Assembly (NCBI RefSeq): GCF_047495875.1
Contig: NC_092466.1
Span: forward strand, 15,558,561 to 15,622,560
DNA from: Pithys albifrons albifrons
Taxonomy: Eukaryota > Chordata > Aves > Passeriformes > Thamnophilidae
DNA: 64,000 nucleotides
Direction of reading: 5' to 3'
How positions within the stretch are numbered: position 1 is the stretch's first letter; every line of letters starts with the position of its first letter. Below, one piece after another: positions 51,083 to 64,000 of the stretch. The position numbers and the translations under genes were made by a program. The notes beneath the pieces were generated by a model. It worked only from the letters and a program-made list of their open reading frames with translations, was not told the DNA's origin and made no database searches.

Positions 51083-51128
51083 ACAAAAAAAAAATCCACA
51101 AAACAAAACAAAAAACCCCAAACAAACC
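51083..51128 (+). repeat. A-rich low-complexity tract
   Basis: A10 followed by interrupted CAAAA units (plus strand). No element boundary is visible. Confidence 0.75.
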
Positions 51129-54100
51129 TACAGATTATATGTTCATGTATTTAGTTTGAAAAAAAATTATTTCTCACTTTTTTATTCACTTTGGTCTCCT
51201 TGGGACAGGAAATGCAGGCTTTCAATGTGGCTATAGCAAGGGGAAATTTGCAGATGAATGGAAGATGGCTTTGCTCCTAGAAATGCTGGCATAATGACTC
51301 CACAGTAAAATACCAAAGAACTTCAAGCTCTTCAATTTATTCTAGTGACAGATAGCACACCAATCATCTCTTAAGCACTGGAATATGTTAAAAAGAATTT
51401 TTTTTTAATTATACGTTACACTTTAATTTATCAAAGCCAGGGCAATTTTTAGAGACAGAATGAAGCAAGACAAATGTATGCACTAGAAATAAGCCTCCTT
51501 TTTATACATAAATACAGTGAAGGCAGTTAATCATTTGAACAATTTATCTACACTGTGGATGATTCTCCATCACATGTTATCTTTCTAAGGCAAGAATAGA
51601 AAATTTTATTAAAATCTGCTCTGGTTCAATGAGAAGCTGTGAGTTCTAAGCAGAAATGTCTAAATAAGACTGTTCAATGTTATTATGCAAAACAGACAAG
51701 ATTATTGTATTAGTGCCTATTGACCCTAAAAGCCAAGAATTATTGTAATGAGAGAGGTTTCCCATTGAAAGAGATGACATTAAGGGCATTAAATTGCATT
51801 TCTTTGAACTACTCTGAAAATTTTTGCTTTGATATAGATATTCTTATTCAGTCATTGTTTATTTAGATATCAAACAGGTATTAAAACTAATCATGAGACT
51901 TTTCCTTAATATATATTTAATATAGCACAATAGACTTACTGAAGCACGTAAAATATCTGAAGTATATTAGAAGTTTAAACCTTGTAAAACTATGGATTAC
52001 TAAGCCAGTGCTATGAATGCATTTAGGGATTTGATGGGATGTTGCAGGATATTAATTTCCAGCCCCCCACATCCCAGCAGCAGGGTGAAGGCAAAGCTCC
52101 TCCAGTCCCTCTAGCAACAGAGACAACATATTAGAGCCCAGTAATGAATTTCTGCTGGACTTGCTGCGGTCTGTATGTATGAAGGTCCTTCTCCTCTGGC
52201 TCACACATGTCCTCCACTAATACAAACAACAACTGACAAGAAAGAACACTGAACTTTGAGTCAGAACTAAAATAGGTAGAATAGTCAAGTAGTAAATTAA
52301 ACAGAGCTCTACATCAAACTTTTCCACATTAGATTGAGCTCTGGCTCACGCACACTACTCAACCTCTTTTAGACAATACAGACACAATCAGATGTGATTC
52401 ATATTCCAGCTAAGGATCAGCTCTTAATTCCCTCAAACGAAATCCAGACGCAAGGTGCCCCACGTTTCTAGGCTGTATGGATTCTTAAATATTTTCCTCC
52501 TTCATGTACATGCTTGGGGCACCCGAGTGTGCACCACCTCAGAGCAGGCAGACACACGAAGATGGATTTTTGCCAGGTGCACTCCTCTACAGCGAGATAT
52601 AGTGAGACTCTGTCTAGTTCTTACTTAGCCAAAAGCTATTCCAGTTCATTGAACTGGCCATGAATACCCCAAAAGGACAATGAAAAATCAGGCATTGCCC
52701 ACAGAAGCCTAACTTGTAGAGGACTCTCACTCTCCCAGGTGTGCCTCTGCTCCAGCCGTGTTGTAACATCTTATACCACCTCGTGGTCACTGTGTTGGTA
52801 ATGTAAACCTGTCCAATATCTAAGGGAAATAAATATTTTTTCAACCAAACTACAGTTAAATGTTCCAGTGCTTCAGTCCAGCTGTCTAATATTCAAAGCT
52901 TTTCTACTATCTGTAAAGCAATAGAGCTGACTGTTGAAGAGCTCTTAATTTATGTTGTTTTCTTACTTTACAAGCCCTTTTGGTAGGTTATACGTGTGCT
53001 GGGTGAGGAAGAAGGATGTGAATCTGGACTGGTCCAGGTCAGTAACTGCAGCATCTCACATCACCTTCATCCTAATCATGGGGAGGGCTGCACACCCTCA
53101 CCCACTGATCTCCCTTCTTCTCAGCTGTCTTCATTAACAAACACTTAACATACCACAGGGAATCAACAGTGGATATATGCTTGTTTGAAATGCCTCTAAA
53201 TCAAATCTGAATGGAAGGAATTAAATAAGATAATGAAACTGTTGAACAACACTGTACTTGGCCCTTAAGAGTTTCTACATTTCTCTTTGCAGTTTGACAG
53301 AGAACTAGCTGTAGTTATTTCTTTGAATATAATTTTTCCACCTATTTTGTAATTATTTCATCCAAACCAAGTGTTCTTGGTTTGCTTTAGAGACAAGTAC
53401 TACCTCATAGTCAAAATACATCACAGCTATTATTACCTTCCCAGATCAATGGCTGTCAAAAAGGAAAACAAATTTGTTCTTGAGTGATACAGGTTAAGCC
53501 AATCTTTCTTGTCATCATCTTAGAAGTGTTTATAAATTAGTCCATAATTTGCTCTATTATCTCGTTATCGAAGTGAAAATTACTAGTTTACAATTACCCA
53601 GGTCTCCTGTCTTAGAGAAGGATTATGCTTGTTGTGCTCCCTTCTGACAGGCCACAACCCATCCTCCGTGGACAGCTGAAGGTGGCTGGATCATCTGCAT
53701 GCTGTCCAAAATCACTTCCTAAACCATTTTCCTACCCCAGTTATACACAATCCCTGCAATTATGATGGGTTTTGAGAGGGTCTCATGTTCTGCATTGTTG
53801 GCAATGCCAATCAGGCTCCGGCATGGTCCCATTCCCCAGAATCACACACCACCACAGCTTTCCCTGGTCCACTGCCATGCCAGAGCATCAGCTCAGCTGT
53901 GTCTCTGTACTTGCTGAAGCAGAGCAGGTGGTCAGAGCGAAATCACCACCACATGGACATGAAAAGCTGAGATTCACCCCTCTTCCAAAGGGTTAATAAC
54001 AGGACATGACATAAATACAGTATTCATATCCCTGATTGTGGGCCCCAGCAGAGATGAACTGGACAGGCTCTGAAAGAACAAGCACCATGCAAGAAAAGAT

Positions 54101-54455
54101 GAAAGCATGTCTGGTTGTGGGCAGGAAAGCTAGGACAGACATCCTTGTTCTGCCTTTGAAAACCCCTCACTAAGTCTTGCTTGCCATTAAATGATGACTA
54201 AGTGTCATGAGCTCTGTCCAGTGCCAGCACAGCACCACACAGAACTGGTCCTTGTATTATTTAAAAGTGACTCTTTGATATCAAGGGCACAGGAGATCTG
54301 GGAAGCACTGTTTCTGCATAAGTAATTTCACTCTGTCACCACTGGGTGACACCTTGGGCAGAGCCAGATCGGTGCCAGCAATGACAGCGTGGCTTTGGGC
54401 TAAGGGTCTGCAAGCATGGGCTCATCAGCAGTTGTTTACATGTGTTTGTCTGAAG

Positions 54456-54506
54456 TAAGGAAAAAAGAAAAAAAAAAGAAGAAAAAGGAAAGAACAAGAG
54501 AAGATG
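54456..54506 (+). repeat. Purine-only low-complexity tract
   Basis: About 50 bases of almost pure A and G on the plus strand, mostly A-runs separated by G. On the transcribed HPSE2 strand it would be a polypyrimidine tract, but no coding exon follows it. Confidence 0.75.
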
Positions 54507-57500
54507 AACATTTTAATTTCCCAATAAAATCTATGCCACAGCGTGAGTCATTGTTTGCTTTTTTACACTAGTTGGGAAAGTCCTTCTGGTTTTAATAACT
54601 AATACTGCTGAGTTCAATAAAAAACACTTAATTTAATTTAATCCATATCCTGATTAATGCCAGCTTCCCCTGGAATTTTATCTTTGTTTTAATTTGAGTC
54701 ACTATGTTAAGGGGAAAAAAGACAGAAGGGGATAGAAGTCAATTAGTTCCTGTGCTTGTTTCTGGGCAAAACACTGAAAAATGGAAGATTGACAGGTATA
54801 GTCTGAGAATCTACTTTTCCCCATTCCTTGGGCTGACTTTGCCCTAAGAATATAATGTTTGCTTAGTCTTTCAAAAGGAAACTTAACGGCTCACAGCTCA
54901 GTTTGGAAAATAAAATATTCCAGGACCAATTAGGATCATATTTCTTTGCTGGAAGTATATTGCTTTTAATGTGTTAATATTCAAGAGATATGCTACTGTT
55001 TAATTGGACACAGAAAGCCCTTAAAGCATGAGAGCTCTAACATGAAAACAGTCCGTCACAGTCATGGGCTGTGGAATGGCTACAGAAGGAAATAATTTGG
55101 GATAAAACCTCTGATAAGAGGTTTCATCCTCTCCTTACAATTGTCAGTGCGTATGTTTATTCAGATTCATATCTTATACAAATAATCAGTGCTAACAGAT
55201 TTTTTAGGCTGGAAAGTTGAACATTCAAAAACCTAGAGTAGACGAGCTGCTGATACTGGAGTTCAACACCCTCTGTGGCTGTGGGGGGGTTGGCTCTGCC
55301 CAGCATCACACAGGAATCCTGTGACAGCGCCAGGGTTAGGATCCAGTTCTCCCACATCCCTCACCAGTGCCTTAACTACAAGTAAACATTCCCTCTCCTC
55401 TTGCAGTACTCTCTTATTCTGTGCAAGGAGTAAGCCAAGGTCCTGCCAAGCCAATAGTTTTTAATTACATGATTGCATACTCTTGTAATGCATATATGCA
55501 AGGGAACTGAATTAAGGGTGCATGGGCCTGGGTAGTTTCTAACTTTTGTATGACTGACTTCTGCAGCTTTACAAGGGAAGGTTTTGGATACATTGTCTAG
55601 GATTACCTTTCATTACAGAAACAAAAGAAATAGAAACGAAATTATGCAAACATACAGGACTACTTGCAAATGTCTGAGCAGAACCTTAACTTAGGACCTT
55701 AAAGGAGCAACATTAACCTTGGTCTCCTCAGCAAAGAGAGAAACTGCTGGGAGCAGACAGCTGGAGCAGTAAGTGCATAACAGACACTTCACCACATATG
55801 GGGTTTCGGTCTTTTTTTTCCTTCTAAGTAGCCAGGGAAGCTGGAAATTAGCAAGCCTGAACTCTGTTGTGCTAGAGGCACACAGCAGCCTTCTGGCATT
55901 CGTTGCATGTTCATTCTCATAGTCTGATTGTATAAGACCTATTTTTGTGTGTTTTAGAGGCCCGTAAAACCATGAGCAAAAGGTGCACTCAGAGGGAGAA
56001 GAACACTTTTCTGGATTTGCTTACTCCCAGCTCATCTCATCCTCCAGAGGCCAAGGGACTTAGGGAGACTGCTGCCACAACTCTGCTGGCCTACAGCAGT
56101 GGGACAGTCGTGCTGGCTGGTATCCTCAGGAATTGGTGGTGTGAGCCATTCCTACTGGCCTCCTGCACTAGTGCCTTTCCCAGGGAGATGGAGACTGAAA
56201 GGCTGAATAATTGAACAGCACTCCCTTCTAGCTTTAGTGCAGAGCAGGACTCTGCACTAGGAGATGGGGGCCAAGGCCAGCCACGAAGGAGGCAGGAGGA
56301 CTAGGCAGCTCCTTCCAAAAGGATCAGCAGAAGGAGCAAGCTGCCTCCTCCAGCATTCTCCCAGCTGCCCCTTGCCCCAGTCCCGGCATGTGCATGCTTT
56401 GGCCCCGGCCCTAGTTTGTGACTTCAGTGTCCCCTGCCCCAGCAATAGGGCAGATGTGGTGGCCAGTGCTTAAAGGGGCTCTCCTTCCCTCTCTTCTCCA
56501 TTCCTCTGGTCCACAAAGTCCTGGGAGCCACTACCCCCTGGGAGCAAACCACCACTCTGGTGAGCATGAGAGTCACTGAGACAAAGAAAGTAGAGCAGAC
56601 ACCTTCCCCTTCCCCCTTTGCAGCTTCAGTTCCAGCCCTCATCCTCTCCCTGCTAACATGAACACAGAGAAAGATAAAACCAGACAAGATATTCCAGCAA
56701 AGGGTCAACAAAAGGGATGAACAAATTCAAATTTCACTATCTTTTCAAGAAAACAAAATTTGCAAAGGAAAAATGAAAACCATGTCAGTAGAGAAAGTAT
56801 GTACAGGGCATTTTGCTCTCTGTTGTGCACAGATTAAGTAACAAAGCCCACTACTCAGAGGTGCAGACAGGGCTCATGAGAAGGTGCTACCACCACTGTC
56901 AGACTGGCAACCCAAAGCCCAGAGTGAACCATCCACATCCTGCAGATCCCCAGAGTGACTCACGCTTTCCTGCTCACACCAGCAATTACAGGAAGGGAAT
57001 TCAGGCACTGCCCCTGTACTTTCTAGGAAATTCATTCCCTGTGGTTGTTGGGCAATTCTTCTCTAATAGAAATTAAATAAACAAATGAAATAATGAGTTT
57101 TATTCAGAGTAGAGACCAATTTACTACCAATGGCAGCATTAAGGTCTTAAAAGGGTATTGAATTACAGAGCAGCAAAGCCACAGAAAACAGCTCCTAGTT
57201 CTAAAATAACTACAGGTGCCAAAATTAAGGAGGACAAAATTACCAGCCTGTTTCCAGTGTTGGCCTGCAAATACTCAACACAACATGAAAAATGAATAGC
57301 AAATGATTGGTTTTATATTAAGAAAAAGTTGTTTGAATGTATTAAATATATTTCATTGTGCCATTCCTATATTTGCTCTGTTCCCCAAACCAGAATTATT
57401 CATTTAATGGATAGATTAATGAGATGACACTGAGCAGAAGGGGAAGGTCATGTATAATCAGAGCACTTGCAGACAGTGTTTATAAAAGCTATTTAACAAC

Positions 57501-60500
57501 ACCAAGAATGAGTACATTGTACTTACAGCTAAGCACTTCTAGGAGGGGCTGAGTACCTGTGCCACTCAGCACACACAAGGGCTTTAAACCAAACCAAACC
57601 TGCCTTTGCATGAAGCGAGACTGTTTAGGATGATAGAAAATTACATTTCCTATAAACTGATCTCCCACCTTGCAGGCGAAGGGAAGTTGAGCGAGGCGTG
57701 GGTAGCATCACTGTTTCAATTTGAAACAGCATATGTTCCTTGTCCGGCAACGTAAAATTTGGATTCAATGTGCTAGCTGCCTGCACAGCCATGTGAGGCA
57801 GTATAATGGCACATGAAAGAAAAGGTCAAATTTACTAAGTGTTGAGGAGGTGTCATGAAGAGCCACATATTACTTCAAGATGTGTTTTCATCAGTGGTGC
57901 CTGCATGTGCCCCACTCGCACAGAAATCTCTTCTGCCCGCTGGGAGTTGGAGAATTCCTTCCAACTTGAGTGGAAGTTGTCGCTCTGCACAGGTTTAGAT
58001 ATGATCTGTCTCTTTTTCCTGCTCCACCCCCCCCTTAAAGAGTCACGAAATAAAACCAAACTGATGTGAATGACCCTCTGGCAAACCCCCGTGCTTCTTA
58101 CTTTCTCGTTTGCAGAACTCTGCATGTTACCTACAACAATTAAGTTTTGCAGAGTAGTGATTGTATACAACATCATACAAGGAGCTGCTTTCACCTCCCT
58201 CAGCTTTCATTTTGCTTCAAATTATCAGTTTTCTCTCATCAGTGGAAGCAGCCTGATGTCTCCCAGGGATGAGGGAAGCAGATTTTTGCCCACCTCCAGC
58301 CCCTGTGGAAATGCTCCAAATGTTTCCAACCTGTTTGGTTCCTGATCCATTAACATACTTCCCTGTTTCTGTGTTTTCCATTGAGAAGCACAGCGCAGGT
58401 GGGAATTGCCTGCCCAGATCAGGAAGGCCAGCCAGTAGCACTAGCTCCACACAGCGTGACACCTCTTCCTCACAGCTGTCATCCTCACTGCCATCCCCCC
58501 ACTTCTTCCCAGATAAAGCCACCAGCAGCACAACTGTCAGCAGCAAGAACAGTGTGCTAAGTCAAGCACCAAGGCAAACAGAGAAGTCATCAGGCTCTCC
58601 ACAGAGTAAACATGAGCTAAAAGCCAGAGTCTCATAAATCAATGGATACATGCAGTTCTGGGGCTAGAGGAGGAAAAGGAGGGGCTCATTTTTCTTGCAC
58701 CAGCCCTGGAGGCCCCTTCCTGTGATCAGAGCGACTCATCCAGAGGCACCCATCATGCACTGCCTGGTTTGGTCAAGGGCAAGGAGCTAGTTAGGAAGAT
58801 GACCCTGGCATATTTGTGCAGATATCGCCTCCTGGGCTCCTCCAGGACAGTTTTCAGCCTCATGACCAGCTAAGACTATTCTTCTGCAGTGGGAGACCTG
58901 CAACCAAAATGCAAAGCCCCTCTGTTTGATCTGCCACTTACAGAAAATGGTTTTTGCTTCTCATTCAGACTCCACATCGCAGGCCACTTCTCAGGGCAGA
59001 TCTGCAGCTCCAGACCACAGTGTCGAGATTCAGGAGATTTGAGGAGGGACTGACTCAAAGAAACAGGATTTATCACAGTCTGCTGGAGACACCCTGACCT
59101 GGACTCACCCCAGTAGAAGTCAAGAGAGTTCATCAAGATCTCTGCTCCTGATGGCCCTTATTCTCCCAGGGGACAGTCACTCCATCCACTAACTGCCGCA
59201 CTGTGAGATGCACTAGATAAAGCCTTTCGGGCTCTTCACCCAGAAATTTAGCAGCAGCTTTGCCATAAATTCCAGGACATGGAATCAGGAGATCAACCCT
59301 GCCTTAGAAAATGAAAGGGCTGCCACAGAGTGTAGCATGAGAAATCCCACCATTTCCCATATTATTTCTACACCTTTTCTACTGCAAAACCACTTAAGAC
59401 ATCTGATACATACTCCTACTGAAAAATGCACCTTTTCTTTTAATGGAAATACATATACATTTAAATATATATTTATCCTCAAAGTTTTTGCCCAGCACTT
59501 CTTGGTTGTCCTGCAGCTGCAGCACCAAGTCACACAGGGCAGTACATCAGTACAGGTGTGATAGTGGTACAGGGCCATCTTGTGGGATTCCCTACATGAA
59601 CATGGCACAGGATATGAAAAAATTTTGGGTAAGCTAATAGTGTTAAGATTTAGAAACACAAACATTTTCATGTATTGAAGTGTCTGCTGAAGCCAGCATT
59701 ATTTCAGAAGACTAAATTTATTAGTCATATCAGTCTAAGCATTTGAGAACAAAAAAATGTTCACCAAGAGCAATGGAAATGGGGGTTGGCTGGGTGTATC
59801 AAAGAATAACTCTTGAGCCCAAGTTTCCAGTAAATTAATGTGCTTTGCATTATGTGTCATCAAGTTCAGCTTGAGAATTATTTGGCTGTTGAAGGAACTT
59901 TGAGCTTTGCACAAACAGTAACACAGATATTTCAATACTAAATTTACTTTCAATTTTCTAATAATCTCTGCCTGGCAAAAATAGCAGGGAAAACAAAAAT
60001 ATAATTGCAGTAAGATGCTGAAATAGTGAACAGCAGTTTTTTCTTAATTCAGTAGCCTCACATTTTATGTGCATATCTGAGGTTAACATCCATGAGTACA
60101 GCATGTTAGTTTAACCTATTTCGCAAAGATCAGGAGAAAAGATTAATTTAGCTCTCTTACAAGTCACTCCAGTGGCTGATTATGCTTTGCTTCAACAAAG
60201 ACATAGCAGGTAATCCAGGAAATTGCAAGAAAAAAAGACATTAAGGCAGGGCCATATGTGAAATTTCTGATACCGACAGAGATAATGTGACTTACGAACT
60301 TTCCCATCATGAAACACATACAGAAGGATGGGCATCTTTTGGTTATGTGGGAAGCAAACAATTGAACATAGCATTCCTAAATACTCTTAAACAGTAATGG
60401 TGAAATATTTGTTTTGAATTAGTAGTATATTCACAATTATATTTTTTATCTCCTCATTTACACTGTTAGTGTAAGACCAGGGAAGTTTTGCAAATCTTCT

Positions 60501-63500
60501 TACAAGAAGCCATAGTCTTCAACATATATAGCCACACATAGCTGAAAACTCCCCTTCCAGGGACAGCCACATGCTACAGAGTAACTCTGGAGACTGTACA
60601 ATGGCAAGGCCTGGAGGACTGCTGTGCCAAGTGCTGTATCATGCCTGGAAACATGATACAACCAACTGGCACCTGGCAAAGACATGAAAGGCCCTCCAGG
60701 CTACCCAGAAAAACGTTTCTCAGAGACACCACTGGATACCTGAGCGTGGGACGCCACAGGGGCAACAAAACCAGTTATTCAACCTGGAAGCATTTGCAAT
60801 GAGTCCTGACACGGCTCATCCTTCTGTGCAACAACGCTTCTGCTCCCATTGAGGGATGTGGGAAGCCTTGACATGAAGGCAAACAAGGGAAGGTGTTTCC
60901 TAAATGTTATTTTATGTAAATATGATAAAGGTTCCCCCAGAGAGAGCAGAAGGGGTAAAAAGCAGTTCACTGCACACACAATACAGTGATGCCGCAAACA
61001 TACAGCAAGTCTGATGCACCAGATGTGCTCTATACATAGCCAGATGTGCTCCTGTTTGAAGTTTCTGGTATTTCCCAGCTGCACTTGTGACTCATCATTA
61101 CAAATATCAGAGCTCTCAAGCAGTGAGATCCCCATGGCACACTTGGGTGACACATGCTAAGGGATTACCCAGGCACCTCTGCAGCAGTTCTATCCTCCCA
61201 GAGAGCAGAGCCGCCTTCCTGCTGGTACATGAAGGCACCACATTTCTCATGGGACAGCATTTAAGGGCAAGAGTAGTTTTGCTTTATCCTATCAAGGTCA
61301 AAGCCAAAAGCAGCATATTACAATAAGAAGAGCTATATAGAAGATAGCATAACGGATGCACAGTCAATGACTGCCTGAAATTGAGATCCATGATTTGCTG
61401 TTAGCTGATTTCTTCCCCATGGTATCACCCAGTCATTCAGGTTGAGAATGGGTTGTAGCCAAAAATCCTTCACCAGAACATGCTCTGAAGAAATAAACTC
61501 AGCCTGGAATACAGCCTGTGAATATCTGCTCACTCAGTTCCAGCAAAACACTGAAGGGAAGTGAATCTTCAAATAATTTCTGGTCTCTCCTACTCTTTTT
61601 CTAGTTGCTCAGTTTGGAGATGGTAACATGCAAATTTCCCTATTTCTCTCATCTTCCATCATCTGCTCAGGAGGCCAGTCTCTGCTAGCTCATAGTAACA
61701 CTGATGTTCACACTCTGTCCAGAAAGCCTGGTCTTCACATCTCTGTGTGGAAGGGGAACAATTGCTTACTTCAGCCCAAAAGTTTTTTCTGTGTGTTTTT
61801 GTTTTTCCTGTTTTACCTTTCCAGTTCAGACAACTCCACTGACCCATTAAGTTTCCCATCAATTCCTACAGCAATCAAGAAACAAGTTACCCTCTAGCAA
61901 CAAATACATCTTCAGCTGTGTGCTGAGGTTAAACACCACACTGGCAGAATAAATGGTTACATTAGGGAGAGGGATCTGAACCATGTCCACATCAGCAAGT
62001 ACCCCAGCAGGGCTTTGTGTTGCCATCCATGCTTGGGCCAGTTGGGAGGTGATGCCTTCCAACAAGCCAGGGTGTTCACTGTCTTCCGGCAAGCTACATT
62101 ACATGAGGCACCTATGCTTTTCATTTATGATGCCAGAACTCAGCTGTTCACAGGACCTGGAGGGATTTTACCGTTTGGCCAAGAACAAAGCCAGAAGGAC
62201 AGGGGCAAGCAGGAGTATGTGCAAATGAGCAGCATTCCTTCTTGTCCCACAGTCTGCAGTGAGCCATCAGTCATGACTTGCACCAGATTTCCTAGTCACA
62301 ATTCTGCTGGTGAAATACTCCTGACTCTGGAAGCCTTAGCACAAAGTCTTAGAGTGTGTTAATCCCACCATATAGATCTGAGTAGCATATAAACACAATC
62401 ATGTTCACCACTGCTTGGCACATCTTAAATACAACTGCTTGAAGCTGGCCATTGGACACTTGTCCAAGGGATGGTGCTGTAAATTCAGAGAGAGAGGAGT
62501 CTACACAGGAACAGCCCAGGAGAGAGCAGGAGACAGCTGTTTCATTTCTAGTTCTTACAGAAAAATATTTCCACGAAATGTAATGTTTGGAAAATGTCTA
62601 ACAACCCAGTTCATGCTTTCTACAGATTATGTGGACTTAGCATTTCTGTAGTCTATACTGGGATAGATGAATAGAGAGATAAAAGGAAGCATGAAAATAT
62701 AAGACAGTTGGAATGCAGGAGAATCTACAGAATGTGCAAAAAATGTAGGAAAAACTAAATAAAGGAGAAAAAGACAAATGAGATATTGTCAAGGCAGCCA
62801 GTGAAGCAGCAGGGTCTCAGTTCAGAGGTGGAATCATTAAACGACAGGAAAGTCAGCTCTTACAGAAAGCTGCGTGATTTTTTAACCCCGGAATTCACTA
62901 GAGGGAGTGTGTGGTCAAGGGCGAATGCCAGAATGAATCTGTTTTCCAGAAGAAAAAGGGAGTTCAGTCACCCCAGAACAGGGGCTCAAGGAATGAGGCA
63001 GCTTCTGCACTGGACACACCCAGGGCATGTCACCCAACAGTTTTCAGGAAGATGGAAGGCATCCACCGCCCACCACACACAGCAGCTATGGGAGAGCAGG
63101 CTTACTCACTTCCAGAGTGAGGAACAAATACAGTGGCCCTGTAAGTGGGAACCAAAGAAATGTCACAGAGAAAAATTGGATGAATTTGCTTGTGTTTTGG
63201 CTGAAGGAACCTATTAAACCTTTTTCCCTTTCCTCATTGCTTGTCACAAAAATCCAGGACCCTGATTCAGAAAAGCTACAGTGCAAAAACAGCAGCTTGG
63301 ACCCCAGGTACAGTCCTTCCATGTCTCAAATGCAAGTGAACAACCTGTCAGACGCATTTGAGTGAACATGTCCTCCATCCTCTACTCTTCTCTGCTACAA
63401 AGAGGACTAGGAAGATACAGACCCCTATAGAAACCTGTGCAGAAAGGAAACACAAAGATCAGGCAGAAAAAAGAATTGCTTCAAAGCGAGACCACAACAT

Positions 63501-64000
63501 AAAGGGACTTCCTACTGATCTTGGTGGAAAATAGCCCCATCCAGGAAGGGAATGTAAAGGACTAGGACAGTCTGACAGGGATTTCCAAAGTATGCATTCT
63601 TGTATAGAGCAGTCTCTGCATGTATAACAGTGCTAATCCTAAACCGTGGGGGAAATACCAGGACACACACACCAACTCCTCTCTGAGATCCTGCATTTCC
63701 TTCAAGTGCACTAAAAGCCATTGCATCACACATACACAGTTGCCCATCCAAAACTCCCTGAGCATCCAATCCCTTGCACATAAAAGTATCAGTGTTTTCT
63801 AGGCAAGGAGAAACTCAAGGCCCCTAGGCATGGGGGCATATCCTACATTTCCAGACATTTGGCAGCCCCTGAGGATTCCTGCATCTGAGGACAAATCTGG
63901 GCTTCCCAGACACAGGACAGTGCAGCGTCTCTGGGCATGCATAGCACCATGCAGGGCCAGGAGACAAAAGAATCCCCCAAATCTGGCTAGATGGTGACAG

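Larger units (their letters stand above)
1..64000 (-). other. HPSE2: HPSE2 gene, internal portion (6 exons plus introns)
   Basis: The whole window appears to lie inside one minus-strand gene for heparanase-2. Six exons between 220 and 23161 translate, in order and in frame, to the central part of heparanase-2. Neither the start codon nor the stop codon is here: the signal peptide and N-terminal exons should be upstream (above 64000), and about 150 C-terminal residues should lie before base 1. Heparanase-2 is a secreted glycosidase-family-79-like protein. In mammals it binds heparan sulfate strongly, is reported to lack heparanase activity, and antagonises heparanase (HPSE). Human loss-of-function variants cause urofacial (Ochoa) syndrome. 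Very long introns are normal for this gene. That the 23162-64000 stretch is intron is an inference from not finding the preceding exon. Confidence 0.93.
47594..64000 (-). other. HPSE2: HPSE2 large upstream intron, part 4
   Basis: More than 16 kb without a recognisable exon, RNA gene or transposon. Features are low-complexity A-rich tracts (about 51083-51128 and 54456-54506) and AT-rich, CpG-poor stretches (for example about 51300-52050 and 54500-55000) that could hold conserved noncoding elements, which cannot be judged from one species. The preceding HPSE2 exon (residues ending SNLILTA in human) was looked for by eye and not found. Confidence 0.7.

Noticed and set aside
23162..64000. Additional HPSE2 exons (the segment ending SNLILTA, or the FLRFGGKRTDFLQF segment)
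   Set aside because: I searched by eye for the reverse complements of likely codon strings and found none. The stretch is treated as one long intron, though a very diverged exon could be missed without a translated alignment.

Overview
This is vertebrate genomic DNA, almost certainly from a songbird (Passeriformes). It has a low gene density, typical intron/exon structure, chicken-repeat-1 (CR1) LINE 3' ends, and a tRNA-Ile-headed, CR1-tailed SINE of the kind described from zebra finch (TguSINE1). There are no bacterial genes, operons or CRISPR arrays. Most long open frames in the window are chance frames in introns.

The only gene I can support is HPSE2 (heparanase-2), on the minus strand, so the transcript reads from high to low coordinates. 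Six consecutive internal coding exons are present: 23161-22988 (174 nt), 22425-22254 (172 nt), 11443-11396 (48 nt), 4080-3987 (94 nt), 1521-1415 (107 nt) and 334-220 (115 nt). All join in frame through GT/AG sites and give about 236 residues of the heparanase-2 catalytic-like barrel, roughly human residues 205-441. They are probably exons 4-9 of 12. The 5' exons lie beyond base 64000 and the last exons lie before base 1. The whole window is therefore inside one transcription unit.

Layout: 1-4080 holds three exons with short introns. 4081-22253 holds two long introns separated by a 48-nt exon, with one CR1 fragment. 22254-23161 holds two exons close together. 23162-64000 is more than 40 kb of a single upstream intron, with a longer CR1 fragment (about 26.09-26.70 kb), a degenerate tandem array of about 96-bp units (29.88-30.39 kb), a 9-bp minisatellite (36.25 kb), an A16 run (44.06 kb), and the SINE (47.41-47.59 kb).

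The most interesting structural point is a 212-bp direct repeat, about 97% identical and gap-free by my reading, at 17206-17417 and 23486-23697. It brackets the 174-nt and 172-nt exons. Recombination between the copies would delete or duplicate both exons and shift the frame. The SINE carries an internal 31-bp tandem duplication exactly across its tRNA/CR1 junction. I found no previously undescribed multi-gene system here.
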